Part shown: one piece after another, positions 55,901-64,000 of the stretch
How the letters are laid out: every line of letters starts with the position of its first letter
How positions within the stretch are numbered: the stretch's first letter is position 1
Source of the DNA: Rhizomucor pusillus
Lineage: Eukaryota; Mucoromycota; Mucoromycetes; Mucorales; Lichtheimiaceae
Length of the DNA stretch: 64,000 nt
NCBI GenBank assembly: GCA_900175165.2
Contig: FWWN02000599.1
Span: forward strand, 1-64,000
Reading direction: 5' to 3'
Position numbers and translations under genes: made by a program
The notes under the pieces: generated by a model
What the model was told of the DNA's origin: nothing
Database searches by the model: none
The model's input: the letters and a program-made list of their open reading frames with translations, nothing else

Positions 55901-58900
55901 GCATCGTCGTCTCGCAGCATAGTCAATAGATCGAGCATTGATGTATCGGCTTGCATATCTGGAAAACGGCAGGTTTCGAAGCAAGCATAGTAGGCAAATC
56001 CTTCATCAATATCGTCACGCCTATAGTTCTCATCCAGTAATCCAATCATAACTAGCTGCAAAGCTTGGTCCAAAATAGTATCACTCTTGAAGCTGTCGGG
56101 ACATTGTGCAGACCAGAATACTTGATTCAGCAATCTTGTCAAGACAGGAGACTGCAAGAATCTACCAACGAACTTGAATGGACCACTTTCTATCTTGCTT
56201 GTCCTGGGTAGAATAAAAAAGTCGTTTTCAGATTTGCCGGGGTTCTCCTTCTTCCACCTTGCTTTCAGGGTTGCCAAAGCTTCCTCGCGGTTATTTCGAC
56301 TGTAATGCCAAAAGTAAGGATCCACCTCGCTGTAGAGGTGCTGCTTCAAAGTATATGTTCCAAAATCGTTCACTCCCGTTGGTGCTCTAAAGTCACCAAC
56401 TGCTGCAAGGATGGAGTCGAAATCCACATGCTCGTGGATTCTTTCAGGGACACGCTTGAGCAACTCAGAGTATGTTAACGGGCCCAAGCATAGATTGTGG
56501 ATGATTTCTTTCCGTATTCTGTCTTGGATTGACAGACCTGTGCAATTTGCTCTATCGCAAGAGCAAATAATCAACAGGTTGAGTAATTCTTCAATCATGT
56601 ATATAGCTTGGGATGCATCGTACTGTGGATGCTCTTTGATCTCACCAGAGAACCACCTCAGCAAATTGAAGCGATCCAGAAGTGTGAGTAAGAGCTTATC
56701 CTCGTTCGCTAATGCGAAGCCTGCTTGAACCAAAAAGATATCTGCATCAAAACTGTTTTCTCGCAGAGAAATATCACGGTAGTGATGAGCCTAATTCGAC
56801 CGTTAGCAATCTTAATTCAACTTTAAAGGGTTATTTCATTTACTTACCTGGTTGCGAATACCGTATCCATTCCTGACCCATACGCCCGCACGTACTTGTG
56901 CCGAAAAAGCAATAGTACGTATTGAAAAATCAATGATGGAAAGGAGGATATCTGACGGCGAGATATCAGGTGTGTTAGGGCGGATTATAGTCTGTAATAA
57001 GCTGTCTGTGCAGTCCAACTCTGACAATACTGTGTCGTCTAGCAGCGCGGCTTGTTCCAGCAAACCAGCTAGAAGCCAATGCAAGGGATGATGGAATGAA
57101 ACAGGTTCTGAAGTGATGTCGTATTTTACAATGCTGAGGGGTTGGCGAGTGTCTGAAAATTGCACGGTATGATACACTTGCAAAGAAGGTCCAGGAACAC
57201 CTGGCTGCTGCGTATTGGTGCGCTGCTGTCGAGAATCCTCCTTAATCTCCCTCATCGTGCAGGCTGACGGATCCCACTGATAGATCTTTAAAAGAGTACG
57301 AGATATTGCCGCAAGCAGAGTGCGCGCGGATGATACTCGGTCCTCCATATTGCCGGTAAACAGCCTTGAAAAGCAGTCTGCAAATTGGCGGCAGCATTTT
57401 GCAATTTGCAAAGTGACGTTGAATGCGTTCACCCACATTTCTGATTCGTATTCAACGTGAGTATCCTTTTGACACGTCTGTGCGTTCATGCATTGAAAAA
57501 GTGCAAGCATGTCCAGGAATTGCCGGAGGTATAAAGGATCCTGCGCGAGTACGGGCTTGATCATGTCGACGTTCATTATGTATCGCAGATCGTGGAAAGC
57601 ATTGAAATAGCGGCGAACACGGAAGGATCGCGATTCGCAATTTACTCTGACGTTCAGTTGTTCCTTGGCGGAAGGTGGTATTAGGTACAGATGATCGGTT
57701 AAAAAGAATGCTGATAGTGCTGAGCATATGATGGCAAAAAAGTCGTATTCATTCACGAGAACGTCGGCGACAGAAGGCACAGTAAGTAGTTGCACAGAGA
57801 AAAGTATGATGGAGGTCTCTGCTTCTCTATCCTTCAAAAGGAAGAACTCTGCTAGTCTTGTGTAATTTCTTGCTAATCTTTCCCCTGGAGACACAGCTTA
57901 GAAATCCGCAAAACACCAGTCTGTAATTACCATGTTACCTAGAAAGCGTTTACGATCCTTGTTGCATGCTAGAGTCGATATGTACAGTTCTCGCATCAAA
58001 ATCCGAATCTCTTTCCAAAACTTGAAGTCATACAGCATAAGATAGTCCAATCGAACTTTTTCGTGAAACTTGGATTGTATTTCTTCGGTAGATATTCTTG
58101 TGCTTTTCCAATTGGATAAACCGTCTTCATATGATTCACTGTCCATTCCGAGAAGCTTGTTCGCAAGATCCATTTCTTCCAGGCGGATAGCATGATATTG
58201 TCTCAATACAGCGGCTGGATTCCAATCGATGTCGCCTACATCTCGTAGAATTGGCGAACTAGATTTGCTCCGCTGGCTACTGCTAGCTGTCGTCATTGTT
58301 ATATCCATTACATCGGTCTCCATTGTGCTAGCTGCAACGCCAGCAATAAACGACGGCGGTGTCATTTCACTGTCCATGGAATCGAACGAAGTTGCGCTGG
58401 AACCGTTTCTGTGTTCATTTTCGATCCCTGCATGGATCAAACGTGCACTCCACTTTGCACATATCTCCTGGGCAATAACCTGTCGAAAGATGTCGTCGCC
58501 ATCCTCAAAATCGACAAAAAACCGTGTTTGCCCGTGTGATAATTCATTGAGCCACTCGAGCAGCTTGACGCATACATTCTCGCGGTAAATATCTCGAGCC
58601 GGTCGAATTGTTACACCAAGATTGACGGCTGCCAAAGGCGTCGCTATCTTTCGCAGATGCTCGATATTTTTTGACTTTGCTATTACAGCGCGGCCCTGCA
58701 ATCGAATGTGAGCTCGTATTTAGCGTTCATGCTGCAACGGATTTCTTACATGTGCATGAATAGAGTCAACAATTTCCTTTGCTTGTTCGTAATTACATCC
58801 AGTAGCCGAAGTGATGCATTCCAAAACATGCGAGAAGGCATGACTCTCGTCGTTCCAGACTATGCACACATAATCCTCATTCGCTCCGTGGATTGTATCT

Positions 58901-59814
58901 AGCAACAGTGCGTCCTGAGCTGGATGCTCCATATCCACATTGTTTTCGTTTTCCATAGTAGGGTTTTCTTGTATTCCCGTGCTGTTAATGAACGATCGCA
59001 TTCGCTGGACTGATTTTAGCAGGTCGTCGTTTGAAGCGGGTAACGATACATCCTCGGGTGCCAATGTAAAGATATCCAGTATATAATCCAAAACCGTCTG
59101 GATGGTCAATCTAATGTTATGTATGATATCTTGCGGAAGACGTGGTAGCGGTCTTGAGTTGTCGCTGCAGTGATCTGTGTGTATTTCGCATTGCAGTGCA
59201 TTTCTCCAAGCTTCTGGATCGCCACAGTCGCAGCAACCTCCGGAGCCAGGGCTCATAGAAAACGTGACATCGTGGCCATCGTGGTTTGTTGCATGGAAGC
59301 AATCAGAGCATAAGACACATGTATCATCCACGCCGCAGTGTCTAAATTTCAAGGGTATAATAAGTGTGTCGCTTTATCATTTTCCACGACGATGGTGTAT
59401 GTACCTGCATCGATAAACAGGCTCGCCTTTTCGAAATAGGCGACCGCACAACCTTCCCTTTTGACTCGCAATGTTTTTTGTAGCTATATGGTCATTTCCA
59501 TGGAAGCTAGTCCTCGAAGTTTTGGAGACGGTGTGCTTATTTTGATGTACAGCTTGCTCGACTGCTTTGTCCAAGTCCTGTGGCGTCGGGAAAAAATACT
59601 GCTGCATAACGGACGGATCGTGCTGCCAAAGTGAATGGTAGCATTGCTCGAGGATCGCCTTGTGCACTGCGATGTCAGACCGGTAGTTGTATAAGAAGGG
59701 AGTCTGCCACAGGTATTCTGCTAGAGGGGTCTGGCGGTGCAGGCGCCTTGCTGCTGCGGGTTCCTTTCCCTTGGACTCTCCGGCCGATCCAAAGGACGAG
59801 ACATCAGAGCTCAT
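52923..59814 (-). CDS. UBR1: E3 ubiquitin ligase N-recognin UBR1
   Basis: The largest gene here, about 2,100 residues in at least seven exons. Exon 1 (59814-59405) ends KGRLCGRLFRKGEPVYRC and joins the UBR box in exon 2: HCGVDDTCVLCSDCFHATNH, DGHDVTFSMSPGSGGCCDCG, DPEAWRN. An N-domain-like region follows (DYVCIVWNDESHAFSHVLEC, IHAHVRNP). The long central exons include RNGYGIRNQ|AHHYRDISLRENSFDA. A RING-type domain reads CIVCQEDANQKSEPYGLLGF, YSSTCGHLMHIKCFNNYC, EFMCPLCKSIGNILLPIFW. The conserved C-terminal cap has SFCCADDEQGECNLHRF, CGGEVGVFLWLKRCVLILLH, APYLDTHGEVDQGL|RRGKPQ and TDIQKLWLQHGIPNYVARQI. The stop is at 52923-52925. It reads type 1 and 2 N-degrons and ubiquitinates their carriers with an E2 such as Rad6. 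The last two exons are easily missed, since the big exon ends in a plausible stop after LHRFK. Confidence 0.95.
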
Positions 59815-60228
59815 GTTTTAGAGACCTTACGTTAAACAAAATTCTGTTCTCGAAAGAGACGCAAAACCTTGATCGAGATGTCGCCAGCTTTTCCAGCAAA
59901 ACCGTGCTGGCGTGTTCCTGTCTGGTTCTTTCCCTCTTCAAGCAATTTCGTTTTCCGCGTATATGCCAACAATGCTCAGCACTTGAGTCTTTGTGTGTGT
60001 ATGTGTGTATGAATGTCTCTCACTCATACGATGGGTTGTATACTAACACTCTATTGCCTTTTTCTCAGTAACAATGAACAAAATCTGCAAAGAATTACAT
60101 TTTTTTCTCGGTGTCTATTTCATGCTCACATGAGCACGGTCAGTTACCGTTCGTTACTAGTACGATACATGCATGCATTTATATATTATTGCGACTATGT
60201 AGAACATATAGTAATGGCATCATCTTTT
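59815..60228. other. Intergenic, no recognised feature
   Basis: Promoter region of UBR1 and 3' side of the kelch gene; contains TGTGTATGTGTGTATG repeats around 59995-60010. Nothing else seen. Confidence 0.55.
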
Positions 60229-63200
60229 TTACTTAGAGCGCGAGGGCCCTGCGTCAATTGTAGTGTCATTTCGGGTATCTGGTTTCACGCGTGCCAAGGT
60301 GCAGCCCAAGGCAACGGTTGGTAGATAGGTTTGGGTATTTTCTTCTGAAGGCGCTGTCGAGTTAATAGATGTGATATCGCATTCTTGCTGCGATGCTGAA
60401 GATCGGCTAGACGATGGAGGAGGAGGAGGAGTTGGTAAGACTAGTACATAGTGAACTGCAAAGGCCGGCTCTTCTTCCGATGGTGTGTCATCGCTACTTT
60501 GAGAAGCTTCATTCACAGTTGATTCACGTTCGTTTCTCCATTTTTGGACAGATAGCGGCTGATATAAAATTAATATCTCGTTCATGATTCAAAAAAAGAC
60601 TTTTACCTGTAGATGCCTATTCCAAGTGAAGGCTGCCATATGTTCAGGTTGTATGTCCTCTCGCTTGGGCTGCAAAGGGAGAGTTTTAACTTTAACTCTG
60701 TAGACGCCTGCTGCATTTGAGACTGTCAAATCAGGCAAGGATCCAAAATCCTGCATATCGTACACAGCTGCTTCGGCTGATCTAGCATTGGAGTATCGTT
60801 GCATCCTTCGCAGCATGTAGAGTGTAATGGCGCCAAACATAACCAGGGAGACAGTTAGCAGCACGACAGCTGCTATCTTGAGCGAATCGCCGGATGGGCT
60901 TCCGTCGGATGTACTATCACCACTCAAAACGTCTTTGACAATGGTGTCAACGCTTAGTTTGAATAGTATCTCAGAGCTGTTCTTAATTGCATAGTTGATC
61001 GTGTTTTGAAACATGCTTGTTTCGGGTAGCTTTGGATCAGGCGATATTCTGTATACGTAGTAACCACTAAAGCGGCGCCAGTCATCCGCGCGCAAAATAA
61101 CAGTAGGGTTTGTGCCTGTCAAAGGATTAGCATCGCTGTATAGCTTGGATGCATTGATCGGCTGATACTGCACGCCAGCAGAGCTATAGATTTCCCGCTG
61201 TAAATTTCCTGCTTCGTCGAAAATGATTGGGTTGATCTGCTGATTGATGTTGCCTTGCCAGACATTTAATGTTTGGAAATAAATATGGACAGACTCGTTT
61301 GCTGGAGAGATCGAGAATATAATATCGGAATTCGGAGCATCCACGAATGTTTTGAACGTCAAGATATCGTCAAACCGGACAGAGCTTTCAAATGTATCGT
61401 TGAGGTTCAATGTCTGACCTATATGCGTCTCAGTGATCCAGCACGTTGTGGGTCCGAATAACTTTACATACGGGAAGGACAGGAAATTGACGAAATTTCG
61501 GCCGCTTGCAAACTTTGGCAGGTGCCTTCTAGGGACTCTGCTGTGCCTGCTTTCGAAGTATCATAGAGACACATGTTGTTGCAATAAGAGCATTGGGATC
61601 TTTGGAGACAATCTAGAGGAAGAGTGATATGTATCGATGCGTTGCCTTTCAAATTTCAGAAACAAGGGGTATCGTTACCTTGACAGTCGTTGTAATTGCT
61701 GCACCAGCGCAAAGCTGAAATGCGATAGTGAGCAAGTCCACTCGAGGTATATACGGTACCGTCTTTTCAAATTCTTGCCTTTGCACTGAGCGATTTGTTT
61801 GCTACTTAAGCTTCCTTTGGGTACGGAGAAACTGACTAGATCAGCAAGATCAAACCCATTGTGCCCACCGAGTATCCATGCAACATCGTTGCGAATAACC
61901 ATGCTGTGTCCTTTTCGAGGTACGATGTTTTGCCCTGGGCTGCCAGATAGCGAAACATTCTGTTGAACAGTCATGGTTCCACAAGCTACATATGCACGAG
62001 GAGATCACTTGTTACAAAAACCATGTTCGATAAGAGGAGGAGAATGGTTATACACTTACCGGTATCGTAAAGAAGTATATCTCCAAAGTAGCATTCATTC
62101 ATTTGGAACCCGCTGTAGTTCTGGTATGGCATTTCTCCACCCAGGAATAAATACTCACTGCCATTCCACACGCTCGCGTAGGTACCTTGCACCCGTCCCT
62201 GGTACGTAGGCTGCTGCTCGCCGATAAACCACAAACCGCTCGGCAGGTGATACTCATAGACATTCGTGCTGCCATCCGATCGCACACCTCCGAAATAGAA
62301 CAAGGAATCCCTTTCAGCATTGTAGATTCCGGCTGCGCTAACAATGCCTACGCTGTTTTGCCTATATCCTGCGTACCAAACATTCGCATCTAGCGATATG
62401 TTTTCCGTTAGCTTTGCTGCAATGTCGGCATGATTCGTATTTGCTTACCGATATCATATGCATACAAGTCGCGTGATTTAGCGCCAGCTATAGATGCTTG
62501 AACGCTGTAGCCGCCAAATAGGAAGATACGCGTTGACTCATTTTTCAGAGTCGCTACTGTGACGCTAGGACTGATCAGTATAGGCGGTGGTCTGTTTGCA
62601 TATTGTATCTGTGTCCAATTCCAGCCATCTATGTATCAAACGAGAGCCGGTGAACCAAAAATTTAGCAATTATTGGCTTCTTTGCATTTACTATTAGCAT
62701 TTACCAGGATCTAGTTTCCAGAGGTCGTTCATTACGACACCTATCGAGTTGCTTCCTCCAAAGCAGTAGATAGAATTGTTATATACAAATAGGGTGTGTC
62801 CGTAACGCGGTATTGGTTTTGTGGGTGACGTTACGTGCATTTCAGTCCAGCTCATGTTTGCTATACATGTATGTATGTATGTATGTGTCAATTGCCACGT
62901 GAGTGACAAGATTTGTTGCAATGCATTGTCAATACTTACAAAAATGAAACTCGAGTAGCTCTGGAGTCGGCATGCCGTTCATTGTAGTTCCTCCATAAAC
63001 AACCATACTGTCTCTCGGAGGGTAATACACTGCAGCGTGAAAATATCGCGGGGTAAACAGGGTATCGTTCTGCCCAACTTTCTCGCAAGCAACGCCCATG
63101 TATCCCGAATAACACTCGCACAAAGTACCGCCTGCGTTGCATGTGCCGTGGCCAATCGTGGCGCACGCATGGCATCGATCTAAATGCAATACAGTGTCAA

Positions 63201-63843
63201 GCCATATATGCTATCAGGATATCACAATTGCGTGGTTACCGATAGATTGATATGTTCCCAAGAATCCACTGCGAACGGTTGTTGCGTCTGTCCGTATGGT
63301 AACTGTCATCGAAGACGAGTCAGAAAAGATAGTATCATTCATCAAAGTTCGATTGCCGCATAGTTTTGCCAGGATACTGCCGCTGGTAGCAGAGTTGCCG
63401 TCGTATACGGAAACATAGTCGTATCTAAAAATAACTGCAATGTAGATATGATGCTATCGAGTAGAAGCGTAGTTGCAGCTCATCGTTACCCGCACTCCAG
63501 ATCAAAGTGGGAAAAGCTGAGCTGGATGATTTGCGAAGAATTCGCTGCACTTATTGACCACTGGCATTCGATGCTATTTCTACAAAAAACGAGATTATTT
63601 CCCAGAAAGAGCATGATCATAAAGTCAAAAAAAAAAAACATACGCGTATGTGTGCGAAGGAGTAGAAAAATCCGGGTTATCAGTTATATACAATGGTTGT
63701 TCGGTGGCTATCAGGCTGTAATTTCCGGGGCAGCCGTTGGCATCATCGTCGAGTCCATCATTGGGTAGAGTAGCTGCAGAGTAACACAGCAAGAGCAGCA
63801 ACCGCAGTAATAAGATGGACATGTCGACGCTAGATCTCCTCAT
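60229..63843 (-). CDS. Attractin-like membrane protein: CUB, EGF, kelch, PSI, TM
   Basis: Starts MRRSSVDMSILLLRLLLLLC (signal peptide). A CUB domain follows: IKCQWSISAANSSQIIQLSF, HFDLECG|YDYVSVYDGNSA, ILAKLCGN, SDSSSMTVTIRTD, SGFLGTYQSI. An EGF-like module is next: CHACATIGHGTCNAGGTLCE, CYSGYMGVACEK. Kelch blades include PRYFHAAVYYPPRDSMVVYG, PRYGHTLFVYNNSIYCFGG, DLWKLD, FLFGGYSVQA, SVWNGSEYLFLGGE, GHSMVIRNDVAWILGGHNGF. A PSI-like cysteine segment is DCLQRSQCSYCNNMCLYD. After a stalk with N-glycosylation sites comes a helix KIAAVVLLTVSLVMFGAITL, then about 170 cytosolic residues ending TIDAGPSRSK at 60229. The layout matches animal attractin more than typical fungal kelch proteins. It likely acts at the cell surface; ligand unknown. 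Many short introns. Confidence 0.82.
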
Positions 63844-64000
63844 GCTTGGCTGATTCAATACACAGGTGTCGTTTCCAAGTTACTTTTGTGGGTGAACCTG
63901 GAGACGATAGGTGAAGAACATAAAGAAGAAACAAAGAAAAAGAATAAACGACAAGATACGACGGCTACGAAGAGCGGATCGCATGCAATTTCACACAGGC
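63844..64000. other. Upstream region of the attractin-like gene
   Basis: Holds its promoter and 5' leader; no clear TATA box identified. Confidence 0.5.

Overview
The window is nuclear DNA of a filamentous fungus, most likely an early-diverging one (Mucoromycota, probably Mucorales-like). Most coding sequences are split by short GT-AG introns of roughly 45-90 bases. The gene set is eukaryotic and fungal: UBR1 N-recognin, COP9 subunit 5, Con7-like zinc finger, ARPC1, RPAP2/Rtr1, kynurenine monooxygenase, VCX1-like exchanger. The decayed transposons (IS630/Tc1-mariner, Mutator-like, Crypton-like, and an expanded PD-(D/E)XK/YhgA-like family) fit that group. Assignment to Mucoromycota is inference; no rRNA or other marker gene is present.

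Layout. 0-5.7 kb: a PARP-type zinc-finger protein, then a cytochrome c pseudogene whose third intron has grown to about 3 kb by carrying transposon debris, including a striking 255-bp inverted repeat, then a SAM methyltransferase. 6-9.5 kb: an R3HCC1L-like protein and a vacuolar Ca2+/H+ exchanger. 9.9-11.6 kb: an IS630 remnant abutting a short gene with a serine-recombinase-like motif. 12.6-24.3 kb: ordinary genes (barwin/expansin-like secreted protein, myosin essential light chain, CSN5, Con7-like factor, coiled-coil protein, PA-TM-RING ubiquitin ligase, RPAP2). 24.6-26.6 kb: a decayed element with a YhgA/Rpn-like nuclease core between TTACCGATAA-type repeats. 26.9-31.2 kb: CsbD-like stress protein, proteasome chaperone PSMG4, AUH-type enoyl-CoA hydratase, a 51-residue protein. 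31.5-44.4 kb: a gene-poor transposon zone with an IS630 scrap, a broken ORF of unknown family, a Mutator-like element with a possible OTU protease tail, a nearly complete IS630 element, membrane-protein fragments and a second Mutator remnant. 44.7-47.1 kb: two more copies of the methyltransferase, one broken. 47.2-63.8 kb: gene-dense again with KMO, ARPC1, an EF-hand mitochondrial carrier, UBR1 and an attractin-like CUB/EGF/kelch/PSI membrane protein.

Functionally the intact genes are mostly housekeeping: N-degron proteolysis and ubiquitin-like signalling (UBR1, CSN5, PA-TM-RING, PSMG4), calcium handling (VCX1-like, EF-hand carrier, light chain), actin (ARPC1, light chain), amino-acid catabolism (KMO, AUH) and RNA polymerase II regulation (RPAP2). 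They do not form one pathway. Several neighbours share very short intergenic gaps: a 21-bp convergent gap between the RING gene and RPAP2, a 31-bp tandem gap between AUH and PSMG4, a 46-bp convergent gap between methyltransferase C and KMO, and about 200-220 bp divergent promoters for light chain/CSN5 and KMO/ARPC1. The most notable signals are the transposon-derived hairpin locus, the nuclease-bearing repeat-flanked element, the serine-recombinase-like gene, the OTU-like motif downstream of a Mutator transposase, and the triplicated methyltransferase with a conserved histidine-rich loop.
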